Shown here piece after piece: positions 52,954 through 61,416 of a stretch of DNA of 64,000 nucleotides (position 1 is its first letter; every line of letters starts with the position of its first letter). The translations under genes were made by a program, and so were the position numbers. The DNA lies in the NCBI GenBank assembly GCA_009777235.1, contig WRMH01000006.1, positions 51,897-115,896 of the forward strand. The letters are read 5' to 3'. A model generated the notes under the pieces. The model had not been told where the DNA came from, ran no database searches, and worked only from the letters and a program-made list of their open reading frames with translations. The stretch comes from Oscillospiraceae bacterium. Its GTDB lineage: Bacteria > Bacillota > Clostridia > Oscillospirales > Oscillospiraceae.

Positions 52954-53818
52954 TTTAGTTTCAGAAGACTTGGAATCATATATTGAGAAATCATATGCGT
53001 TGCTTCTCTTTACAAAGAATAATGTTATAAAAGTGTTTGATGAGAATTACTCGCGGTCTAATAATACCTTGATGAAGGAATATGAATGGGATAATCAATT
53101 TGAATATCTATCTCCTAAAGTTATTTGCGGATACAGAGGCATTAATGACCATGATATATTAATTACTAAGCGCATTCCATCTATATCTAGTGTTTGTTTA
53201 ATGTTGTCTTGTAAAACCATACAGCCAAATGAAATATTAACAATATTTGAATTTATAGAAAAACTTGAGCTCCCATTATCCAATGAATCTCATGCGGATT
53301 TATATAAACGTTACCTTAAGAACATTGTGTACCAAATCGAAGAATTATCTAAATCATGTAGGGATGATGTTTATTTGCATTTGGTTAAGAAATACATTGA
53401 ATCGGTAGACTCAGATATTTTTATTTTTTCATGTAAAAACAAAAGGGTACGTAGTGTTCACGGCAATTTATTCAGTTCCAACATATTCTTACATGAAAGT
53501 CAGGTTATTATTATAGACCCGATATCTGATGGGCATATATCGTCAGTAGCTGACATTATCGTAGATATAGCCACTTTTTTTGTGGATGTTAGTATTTTTT
53601 GCGACGATACACTAAAAAGTTGCATTCGCCACGCCCTTAATGAAAAATACTCTGTTGATGAAAGATTGCTTTTCAAAATGCATTATATTTTGAAATTATT
53701 GGTTCGTTTAAGATTTGCTTTTTTAGAACGAAAATTGCACAACAACAATGTTGCAAATGCTAACGAAATAATTATTGAGCAGGTTCCAGAATTGCTTTGT
53801 AAGGAAATCTTAGTATAA
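52901..53818 (+). CDS. APH-like phosphotransferase
   Basis: RSVHGNLFSSNIFLHESQVIIIDPISDG resembles the HGDxxxxN...IDP catalytic block; overlaps the radical SAM ORF. Confidence 0.65.
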   Translation: MISRKNYTKAKLNSICRDLVSEDLESYIEKSYALLLFTKNNVIKVFDENYSRSNNTLMKEYEWDNQFEYLSPKVICGYRGINDHDILITKRIPSISSVCLMLSCKTIQPNEILTIFEFIEKLELPLSNESHADLYKRYLKNIVYQIEELSKSCRDDVYLHLVKKYIESVDSDIFIFSCKNKRVRSVHGNLFSSNIFLHESQVIIIDPISDGHISSVADIIVDIATFFVDVSIFCDDTLKSCIRHALNEKYSVDERLLFKMHYILKLLVRLRFAFLERKLHNNNVANANEIIIEQVPELLCKEILV

Positions 53819-54267
53819 GTGGGGGATTGTTTTATACTCGCGGTAGCAAATCATTTAATAATGCACCCACTCAATCGAAAACACACCCATTGCTAGCAAT
53901 GTTCTGCTCCGGATTGCGCCAGTAATCGCATTTGTCCTCACAGTATTTACATACAGATAAGCTCCACGGCGGGCATTGGCGGTCATCCGTATTTGTTTAC
54001 AAATACAAGTTCAAAAGTGTCTGCATTATCCGATAAAGATTCATTTGGGTTTATCCTTTGTGTCAATCGTGAAGATTTTTCCGCAATATTTCAATCTTCA
54101 TCCATGACTACTAACCTCTCATCAGTCAGTTTTGATAAGCTTGGTTTATAGTGTTGTGGGCTTGTTTGTAGGTATGCTGCGGGTTGCCCCTTACATTCGT
54201 TGAGATTTTGTATATCTACATGATTGTTTTGATTAGTTACATTATTATTGCACCAATGTTAACGTAA

Positions 54268-54774
54268 CTAATCAGCGTTGTTAATTGAGTCCGCTGCCAA
54301 TTCATCAATCATCAGTTCTTCAAGGCGTGTTATGTCGGGAAATACAATCTTCACGCCTCTGCGATGTAGTCGCAGAAGTTCACGGAAATTGCGGTTAATG
54401 AGCATCTGCAGCCGCGTATTTACGGGAATCGGATTTTGCTTAACCATGTGAATGTGGTCTATGTATTTTGGGAGGATGGGGAACATATTCTGAAGCAGAA
54501 ACACCGCATTTACGCTTGCGTATTCGCCTATAATAATTTTCAGGCACTTGCCGTAGCGGTTGATGTCCTTTTTCATATAGCACATGTATTTTTCAGTTCG
54601 GCTACTCATGGGAATTACCCACAGAAGCCCTGTCTTTTCGTCCTTGATACAAAAGTATGTAGGGCGATATGAACCGCCTTCATAGTTTCGCATGAGCTTA
54701 TCATCGCTTACCACATCAAAGTACAGGTCTTTAATGTGGTAAACATATCCCGGCTTTATATCGCTTTGGTTCAT
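54268..54774 (-). CDS. ToxN/CptN/AbiQ-like type III toxin
   Basis: YRPTYFCIKDEKTGLLWVIPMSSRTEKYMCYM ... GKCLKIIIGEYASVNAVFLLQNMFPILPKYI; preceded by a repeat array and hairpin. Confidence 0.72.
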   Translation of the reverse strand: MNQSDIKPGYVYHIKDLYFDVVSDDKLMRNYEGGSYRPTYFCIKDEKTGLLWVIPMSSRTEKYMCYMKKDINRYGKCLKIIIGEYASVNAVFLLQNMFPILPKYIDHIHMVKQNPIPVNTRLQMLINRNFRELLRLHRRGVKIVFPDITRLEELMIDELAADSINNAD

Positions 54775-54797
54775 ATATGTCACCTTTCTATGAGAAT

Positions 54798-54823
54798 CCC
54801 CGCCGCAGAAAAACACGGCGGGG
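54798..54823 (-). terminator. GC-rich hairpin between antitoxin RNA repeats and toxin gene
   Basis: CCCCGCCG-TGTTTTTCTG-CGGCGGGG on the minus strand. Confidence 0.75.
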
Positions 54824-54832
54824 ACATCATTT

Positions 54833-54922
54833 TCGAGCCTTTTTTTATACCCCGCTCCGGTATGCGGCGAAAATTTGTCGAGCCTTTTCTTATACCCCGC
54901 TCCGGTGCGCGGCGAGTATTTT
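54833..54922 (-). ncRNA. Putative type III antitoxin RNA, two 45-bp tandem repeats
   Basis: 54833-54877 and 54878-54922 share TCGAGCCTTTTYTTATACCCCGCTCCGGTRYGCGGCGA (plus-strand). Confidence 0.72.
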
Positions 54923-54944
54923 CATACCTTACGATACATCTATT

Positions 54945-54972
54945 ATTATACTCATATCTCCCCAAAAGTCAA
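54945..54972 (-). promoter_or_regulatory. Sigma-70/A-type promoter for the type III TA locus
   Basis: Minus strand TTGACT (54972-54967), 16-bp spacer, TATAAT (54950-54945). Confidence 0.75.
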
Positions 54973-54993
54973 CCGCTATTTTTAGCCTTTCTT

Positions 54994-55791
54994 TTAGACT
55001 TGACTGTGGCATTGGAAATTGTAGAAAAGTTTGTCACGAAACGGCGCGACAGCTATTTCACCGGCGGCTACGTCCACTCTGAAACTGCGGTCGGGGTAAA
55101 CTTCCCGTGCGGCTTTAAGCATATCTATAACTTCATGTCCGCGCCTCTCATATTCCGCTTGCTCCGGTTTTGGGAAATGCGAGCAGTATATACATTTTGT
55201 GTTGCAAAAATCAGCTCCATACTTTGAGCTAATATTCAACACCGTGATAGCCGGTTCAATGTCCCAATAACCAAATTCCAGATTTGGGCAGCCGTCGCAA
55301 ACGGATGGTCTATTATGCCGCCAATTGTCAATTATCTCTCTGGCTTGCTCTTCATATCGGCGAAAATTCACTTTGGGGTCTGGGCTTGCTTCAAACTCAA
55401 GCCTTTTCATAAACTCGGGAACACAGCACACTCCGATTTTGTTGTCAGTAAGTATGAAATAATGTCCCATATTGTGACAGCCTTTGCGATATTCAACGGG
55501 CTCAAAGAATTTTATCGCCTTTCTTTTTATCCCTCGCGCAATTAGTTCGGATACAATGCCCGCATACTTTTCCCTTGTTGGGGTGATGTATATTTCATGC
55601 ACAGGCCAATTAGCGATCGCGGCATCAAGAGGCAAAATATCTATATCACTTAATTGAAACTTGGTATAATGCTTCGTTTCGTCTGCGTCGGCAAAGCACA
55701 CGGGGATAATGCCGCGACTGTTCCAATCGGCAAAATGATTTTGGGCGTTTTGACCGGCTCCATAGAAAATAATCTGCTTTTTCATACACAT
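54994..55791 (-). pseudogene. Radical SAM protein with N-terminal Rossmann-like region, apparently C-terminally truncated
   Basis: IIFYGAGQNAQNHF; YGADFCNTKCIYCSHF; ends at FRDKLFYNFQCHSQV next to the TA promoter. Confidence 0.6.
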
Positions 55792-56984
55792 GATTCCCTT
55801 GCGTGTGCATCTTTTACTGTGTATCCAAGCGCGGAAAATTGCCTGCGGACTTCTTTGCGGATCGCTTCATCCTCAATCGTAATAACTAATGTTTTGCCGT
55901 CGCCGGGAGACGATATATCCGGCGTATCAACTTTATGTCCGCATATTTCTTTTATATTGTCCGCCGCAATATCCCAGATAGGCGACACGAAAGTTATACC
56001 TTTACTCTTGCAGTATTTCAGAAAACCTGTCATACCGCGTCCCGCACCGTAGAAAATAGTTTCAGCAGATAAATGCAAGATTAGAAATTCTATTACCTCA
56101 CTGTGCCAACAAGACCAGTCAGCTTTTCCCGTTGCGTAATAATTTGTGTTGAGTTGCAATGCCTTCTTTAAGGCAATCAATTCTTTATCCGCATAGTGTT
56201 CGGAAAGAACACTCAATATTGAATCCATTCTTATACTTCGCGGGTCAATTTCCCACGGCAGCAAAAGCGACTCGAATACATTTTGAATGTATTTGCGTGT
56301 GTCGGGCGTTATCTGAAACGCGCCGATATTTTGATATAAAGATTTTTTCAGTTGTATGCGCTCGGCCGCTACACTTGAAAACAAGTGTCTGCAAGCATAT
56401 GCCTTCGGAGGGTTGAAATGTGTCCACAGCAGAATATCATGCAGCACCACAATTGCCCCGTCTATCAGATATGGAAGAACGCATAAGAAATTGAGCGATT
56501 CTATCGGATGAAAATGGGCTGTATCAAGCACCAAAAAGTCAAATTTACCCATTTTATCTCCTAACTCGGAGATAACTTCGCTCGGGTCTTTTCCGGTAAT
56601 AAGCGTCCAACAGTCAAGGGGCAAATCGGGATGTGTCAGCGCAAAATTGCCAATTGGTTTGTCGCTGGTATGTACGCACTTCTCACCTGTTCGTTCATTA
56701 GTAGCGGCTGTATAACGTCCATATTCCATCAAATCAATAGACGTAAGTTTCGCGTTCGGAGTGCTTCGGATAGCGTGAAGTATCTGCGCGCTTCCCTCAC
56801 CAAAATTCACGCCGATTTCAAGCACATTTTTTGGCTTATAGTATGAGAGTAAGCCGTTCGTAAAACAGCACTCATCGAATCCCATCATCGGATGCTCATC
56901 AACACACGGTTCCAAGTCATCAAGAATCTCTGTACAATATTCCTCCGGCGGTACCGGCAGTTTCGTAATGCGCAGCATATTCAT
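55782..56984 (-). CDS. Class I methyltransferase (Methyltransf_24-like) with C-terminal Rossmann-like region
   Basis: NVLEIGVNFGEGSAQILHAI; FDFLVLDTAHFH; C-terminal ETIFYGAGRGMTGFLKYCKSKG. Confidence 0.75.
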   Translation of the reverse strand: MNMLRITKLPVPPEEYCTEILDDLEPCVDEHPMMGFDECCFTNGLLSYYKPKNVLEIGVNFGEGSAQILHAIRSTPNAKLTSIDLMEYGRYTAATNERTGEKCVHTSDKPIGNFALTHPDLPLDCWTLITGKDPSEVISELGDKMGKFDFLVLDTAHFHPIESLNFLCVLPYLIDGAIVVLHDILLWTHFNPPKAYACRHLFSSVAAERIQLKKSLYQNIGAFQITPDTRKYIQNVFESLLLPWEIDPRSIRMDSILSVLSEHYADKELIALKKALQLNTNYYATGKADWSCWHSEVIEFLILHLSAETIFYGAGRGMTGFLKYCKSKGITFVSPIWDIAADNIKEICGHKVDTPDISSPGDGKTLVITIEDEAIRKEVRRQFSALGYTVKDAHARESCV

Positions 56985-57144
56985 AAATCCTCCTAATAAT
57001 GCTTTATTTCGTCAATCATGAGTGACGTATTTTCATTAATCATTCCCACTCACGCCTCTTATTTCTGCAACAACGCATACAATACTGTATCAGACGTACC
57101 GATTGCTTGCTGCCGCAGATAATATTTGTATTCCGGAACGATTT

Positions 57145-58575
57145 TTATTGCAATTTTACATTAACATACTTCTGATTTCTGCTGTTAGGCTTATCCGGAA
57201 TCGTCATTTTTAGTTGCCCTGTCTCAAGTAGCGGTGTCAAAAATGTTTTGTTAAAATGCTCACGGCTGGCAAGCCCAATAAACGATTGCATCTCTTTTCG
57301 CGACCGTGGCACAACACAGAATTCGACCAAAGAAGCACGTTTATCTTGCCTTGCAACTTGTCCTGTATCTTGCCCTGTAACTTGCCCTGTAACTTGTCCT
57401 GTATCATGCAAGTTATAATTAACACTTTTCAAAACCACATGAAAAGCTGTTGGAGTAGAACGAAACTCCGGCGCGTGTTCATCTGTATAACCAAAAAGAT
57501 TTGAGGTCTCCGTGCGTATCTTCTTAAAGCCGCTGCCACGACGTTCTATATAGTCAAGACGATGGAACATTTCCGCAATTATCGGATTGCGGCGAGTTGA
57601 AGGAACGTCGTCAATATCGCGTTCCTGTATAAGCGTTCCGTCAGCCATCCCACCGGGAGAATAAACCTCCAATCGGTCATCGTACATATCAACATGAACC
57701 TCGCTGCCGACTATGTCGTATGATCTGTGCATGATGGCGTTCGCAAGAATCTCAAAAACCGCTCGGTCGGCATAATCCGGTTTATTCACGCGATGGTCTG
57801 ACATTTTCCTCCATCGCACTTTGGAGTTCGTTTTTACAAAATCATGGCTGCTAATGAGTTGAGATATGATGTCCCCTTCGAACTCTTTGTCATCTATTGC
57901 GTCGTCGCCCACAGAACCCTTGGTCAGTCCGTTCCAGCGAGTGCAAAAAACACGCGATTGCAATAGTGGGCATTCGTCTGAGAACATCAATCCGGCGTAT
58001 GTCAGTATACCATCATGTTTGCACATGCCGAAAGAGATATAGTCGTTTCGGGCGACAACTTTTTTTGTGATTCTCTTGAATGTAGATTCAAATACGGTAA
58101 AGGTCAAATCCTCAAACCTATAGTCGGTTGGCAATGAATCAAATGACAGATTTTTCCCTTTCATGACAAGCTCCCGCAATCGGTTGGCCGGAGCGGGCAA
58201 GCTGTCACTGCCCATTCGTACATAGGCAGTAAGGCTACCCTTTTCTGAATAAAAATACGGAGTATCGTCGCCCGGAAAAACCTCCAAAGCCAATACGTCT
58301 TTTCCGTCATCAGCATAATAAGTGGTGAAATCAATAACAGGCATCGGGTCAATAAACTCCTTGATTCTTTTGCCGATGATGTCAATGTCACCCTTTATGT
58401 CTGCAAGACCGACAATACGCTTGTCGTCAGCGACCCCAAAGAGCAGAACCCCGCCAGATCCGTTGGCAAACGCACTCACGGTCTTCAGCCAGCTTTTTGG
58501 ATGCCTGGCCTCAAGCATTTCCTTGAAATCGCACGTTGTTGCTTCTGCGAGCAATAGCTCCGCAAGGGTTTTCAC
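57145..58575 (-). CDS. AlbA_2 (Schlafen-like) ATP-binding/regulatory protein with TGQV repeat linker
   Basis: DFKEMLEARHPKSWLKTVSAFANGSGGVLLFGVADD; FEILANAIMHRSYDIVGSEVHVDMYDDRLEVYSPGG; DTGQVTGQVTGQDTGQVARQD. Confidence 0.87.
   Translation of the reverse strand: MKTLAELLLAEATTCDFKEMLEARHPKSWLKTVSAFANGSGGVLLFGVADDKRIVGLADIKGDIDIIGKRIKEFIDPMPVIDFTTYYADDGKDVLALEVFPGDDTPYFYSEKGSLTAYVRMGSDSLPAPANRLRELVMKGKNLSFDSLPTDYRFEDLTFTVFESTFKRITKKVVARNDYISFGMCKHDGILTYAGLMFSDECPLLQSRVFCTRWNGLTKGSVGDDAIDDKEFEGDIISQLISSHDFVKTNSKVRWRKMSDHRVNKPDYADRAVFEILANAIMHRSYDIVGSEVHVDMYDDRLEVYSPGGMADGTLIQERDIDDVPSTRRNPIIAEMFHRLDYIERRGSGFKKIRTETSNLFGYTDEHAPEFRSTPTAFHVVLKSVNYNLHDTGQVTGQVTGQDTGQVARQDKRASLVEFCVVPRSRKEMQSFIGLASREHFNKTFLTPLLETGQLKMTIPDKPNSRNQKYVNVKLQ
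57345..57404. repeat. In-frame 12-bp minisatellite (CTTGCCCTGTAA-like, five units)
   Basis: Units at 57345, 57357, 57369, 57381, 57393. Confidence 0.88.
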
Positions 58576-58732
58576 TCAGTAATCACTCCTTTCGACAAGG
58601 CTTCCAAAACCCTGTTGTAAACTAAAATATAATGCCTGGATTGCATTGGCTTTGATTCCCCCTGAAAAACGGGGAAACTCAAATCTCCGGCGTATTGATT
58701 TTCTAAAATTCAATGTATACTGGACTTGCTTA

Positions 58733-58951
58733 TCACGGCTGTGCTTTCCCTATAAACTCATCAATACAGTCAACGACATAAACCGGACTTGTTGTATGCA
58801 AGCCCTCCCAACGCTTGATAATAAAATCAACAGCGTTGGTTTTTCGCAGATAATCATAGGCTTCTTCGCCGCTCATGCCTTTTTCGTTCTTGTAAAACTC
58901 AACGCAAGAAGCTAAAAACCATATCTCGCCTTTTGGGATATTAGCAGTCAT
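58733..58951 (-). CDS. DUF3791-like small protein
   Basis: FLASCVEFYKNEKGMSGEEAYDYLRKTNAVDFIIKRWEGLH. Confidence 0.65.
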   Translation of the reverse strand: MTANIPKGEIWFLASCVEFYKNEKGMSGEEAYDYLRKTNAVDFIIKRWEGLHTTSPVYVVDCIDEFIGKAQP

Positions 58952-58952
58952 A

Positions 58953-59234
58953 TCATTGTTCCTCCGGGAATGTAATCTTTCCTGTGGCTAATTCTTCTTC
59001 AAGCATGTCATAAAGCAACGGATAACCGAGCCGCCACACCTTAGTTTTCTCATCTTCCAGCGTTTTATATAACTGTGAACGGTAAAGCAGAGCCGAGGCT
59101 TCATCTAAACTTATATTACGATTTTCTATAGCTACCGCGAGTATCTTTTGGGCGGTATTTAATGTTCCGTTTTTAGCAACTGTTTTTATTAACTCAAATG
59201 ATTCGCTTTTTCTTCTTTCCGTATTATTCAGCAA
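58953..59234 (-). CDS. Small hypothetical protein paired with the DUF3791-like gene
   Basis: 93-aa ORF ending 1 bp before the DUF3791-like start. Confidence 0.5.
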   Translation of the reverse strand: MLNNTERRKSESFELIKTVAKNGTLNTAQKILAVAIENRNISLDEASALLYRSQLYKTLEDEKTKVWRLGYPLLYDMLEEELATGKITFPEEQ

Positions 59235-59266
59235 CTCAATCGTTTCGCGCCGAATAATTAACGCAC

Positions 59267-60154
59267 TTAGTTTCCGTGTCGGAGGTCTTTAACCTCGCTG
59301 GGGGTTAACCCTGTGAGTTTAACAATGTCGTCATCACTCATACCCAAAATTATGGCGTTTGTCGCGGTAGATAGTACACCCTCGCGCCTGCCCTCGCGTT
59401 TGCCCTTGAGGATGCCTTTGCGCTCGCCTTCGAGGATGCCCTCAAGGATGCCCTCGCGTTTTGCGTTGCCAAGCGCGCTTACCTCGTCGTGCAGGGCTTT
59501 TTCGCGAAGACGCGCAACCTCCTGTATCTTTTCGTCCTCGCTCATCTTGTGCAGGATATATACTGCTTTTTGGATAGGGGCTACGTTAGTTTCTTTTAGC
59601 ATATCAAGTTCTTCCTCCGTTTCCGCGTTTATGAGCTGTAGCCACAGCTCGGCAATGTCATCCTTGTTTGCTTTCTTACCTATTTTGGTCAGCTCGAAAA
59701 AATGTATGGCGCATTTGTCGGTCAGCTCTTCATGCCGTGACTTTTCCATAATTGTAAAATGCGAATGATACTCGCTGCATTTGAAATAGGAATATGCGAT
59801 AATGTTAATGCAAATTGCGGGTTTTAGCTTAGAGTAGTCATTGCCTCTTTTCAGCTCGCCGCTAAATAGCTTTGACCAATGGTATACGGTCCTGTCATTA
59901 AAGCTCGGGTCATTACCGTATTGCATTTCGACGTTTATGAGTTTACCGTCAACTTCCATGTTCATGTCCATACGGACAAACTTGCCTTCTATGCCGTCCG
60001 GCATGATTTCAGAGTTTTTGACCACTATGTTTTCAATTGAGTTTTGCGGAAGCCCCAAAAGGCTCGAAAGCAGGTTGCTGAGCAAATCTAAGTTTTCGGA
60101 AAACAAAATCTTGAATATGACATCGAGCTTAGCCCTTATAGTATTTTTTGACAT
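59267..60154 (-). CDS. Rpn/PD-(D/E)XK nuclease-family transposase-like protein
   Basis: DVIFKILFSENLDLLSNLLSSLLGL, GKLINVEMQYGNDPSFNDRTVYHWSKLF, REGILEGILEGERKG repeat. Confidence 0.85.
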   Translation of the reverse strand: MSKNTIRAKLDVIFKILFSENLDLLSNLLSSLLGLPQNSIENIVVKNSEIMPDGIEGKFVRMDMNMEVDGKLINVEMQYGNDPSFNDRTVYHWSKLFSGELKRGNDYSKLKPAICINIIAYSYFKCSEYHSHFTIMEKSRHEELTDKCAIHFFELTKIGKKANKDDIAELWLQLINAETEEELDMLKETNVAPIQKAVYILHKMSEDEKIQEVARLREKALHDEVSALGNAKREGILEGILEGERKGILKGKREGRREGVLSTATNAIILGMSDDDIVKLTGLTPSEVKDLRHGN

Positions 60155-60615
60155 TGGCGATACTCCTTATAATATCTATTATAGCAAAACTTAGCTATAA
60201 AAGCTATTAATAAAATTTCTCTATATCTTTACTGATAAATTGAGCTAATTGTACCACAACGCAAAGAACTGTCAACAGTATTCCCCGCCCGCTGCTCGCC
60301 GGGCGGGAGTCAATACATGCTGACTAACTCGTGATATTTGGACATAGCTCAAGGCTTTATGTTTTTAATCTGAAATTTCTAAAAATCCCTACTCTGTATT
60401 ATATATATTTACTTAATATATACTATTTAATTATTTAATACCTTGTTATATTTAGAAGATGTCTCAAACCGTTGCAATTACTAATTTTTTAACCACGAAC
60501 TATAACTTTTATTTCAAAATTAAAACCCCATGCCACCCGATTGTGGATAACTTTTGGCGATTTTGTGGAAAACAGCCAGGCGCGTGGCTAAATAGCAAAA
60601 AAGATAAACAAAGTT

Positions 60616-60879
60616 TCACCGTTTTGCTTTAGCGAGGTCTAAAATATTGATTTGCTTATAAAAAGAAGATTTGCAAAGGCCTGTTTTTGACAAAGCTTCT
60701 TGCAGGGACATATGGCCGGATACATATTTCCGGCAGGTCTGCTCAAAGTTTTTAGGAAGAACCAGGCAGGGGCGGCCAAACTTGACACCGCACTCCCGGG
60801 CAAGAGCTATGCTTTCGGCTTGGCGCTGCCGGATCTTCTCCTCTCCATTTCTGCGCTGTATGAAATCGTTTGCAAGCAC
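60616..60879 (-). pseudogene. Serine recombinase C-terminal remnant
   Basis: EEKIRQRQAESIALARECGVKFGRP; no catalytic N-terminal domain upstream. Confidence 0.65.
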
Positions 60880-60964
60880 ATATTTGAAACAAAAGTGTAT
60901 GTGAGATGTTGCGATCCGTCAAGGGGCGAGTTTAGTAAAGGAAATATAGTTTACAGCCTCTTGG

Positions 60965-61005
60965 AAAGTTCTTAAATGCCGTGATTATCGGCATTTGAGA
61001 ACTTT
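60965..61005. repeat. 17-bp-stem inverted repeat (hairpin)
   Basis: AAAGTTCTTAAATGCCG-TGATTAT-CGGCATTTGAGAACTTT, one wobble pair. Confidence 0.88.
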
Positions 61006-61086
61006 AGAATTTAGTGATTCAATTCCTGTTATTGCAAGTGGCACGCAACCCATGAAATAACAAAATACACAGGTCTTGTTTGTAGG

Positions 61087-61416
61087 TCAAGATTTCTTTT
61101 CTGAAAACTCTATTGCTTTAGCTTGTCCAAACAAATCGCCGTAAACTGTCGCAAACGAAAAGCCGTTTTTGCAAGAGCAAATCTTGCATTTCTTTTTACG
61201 CCAAGGGCACTTTGGCACAGCATATATGTTCGTTTTTAATTGCTCTAAAATCGTCTTTTTGGCTTGTTTGTCGATCATAATTTTATGGTAATTCTTTGTT
61301 GCCACCCTTTCTTCTGAACCACTTATAAGAAACAAACCTTTTTGTTTTATTAGTCTTTTATTGGCCGCAATTGAGTAATCGGGTGCATAAAACACCTCCT
61401 CTTCCAAAGAAAACAA
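61087..61416 (-). pseudogene. C-terminal part of an FRG-domain protein, out of frame with 61350-63500
   Basis: EEVFYAPDYSIAANKRLIKQKGLFLISGS ... KIMIDKQAKKTILEQLKTNIYAV ... LFGQAKAIEF resembles the end of FRG proteins. Confidence 0.55.

Noticed and set aside
53871-53993. Cys-rich minus-strand peptide (RQCPPWSLSVCKYCEDKCDYWRNPEQNIASNGCVFD) considered as a precursor peptide for the radical SAM cluster
   Set aside because: No start codon between the flanking stops and opposite strand to the cluster; more likely a gene remnant.
54777-55227. Plus-strand ORFs (101 and 163 aa) across the type III TA repeats
   Set aside because: They read repeat and promoter DNA antisense; the repeated AFFYTPLR-type peptides simply reflect the DNA repeats.
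60542-60550. Perfect DnaA box TGTGGATAA, with another TTATCCACA at 63732-63740 and an AT-rich stretch at 60.4 kb
   Set aside because: Two boxes 3 kb apart are not far above chance, with no initiator gene or box cluster; not enough to claim an origin.
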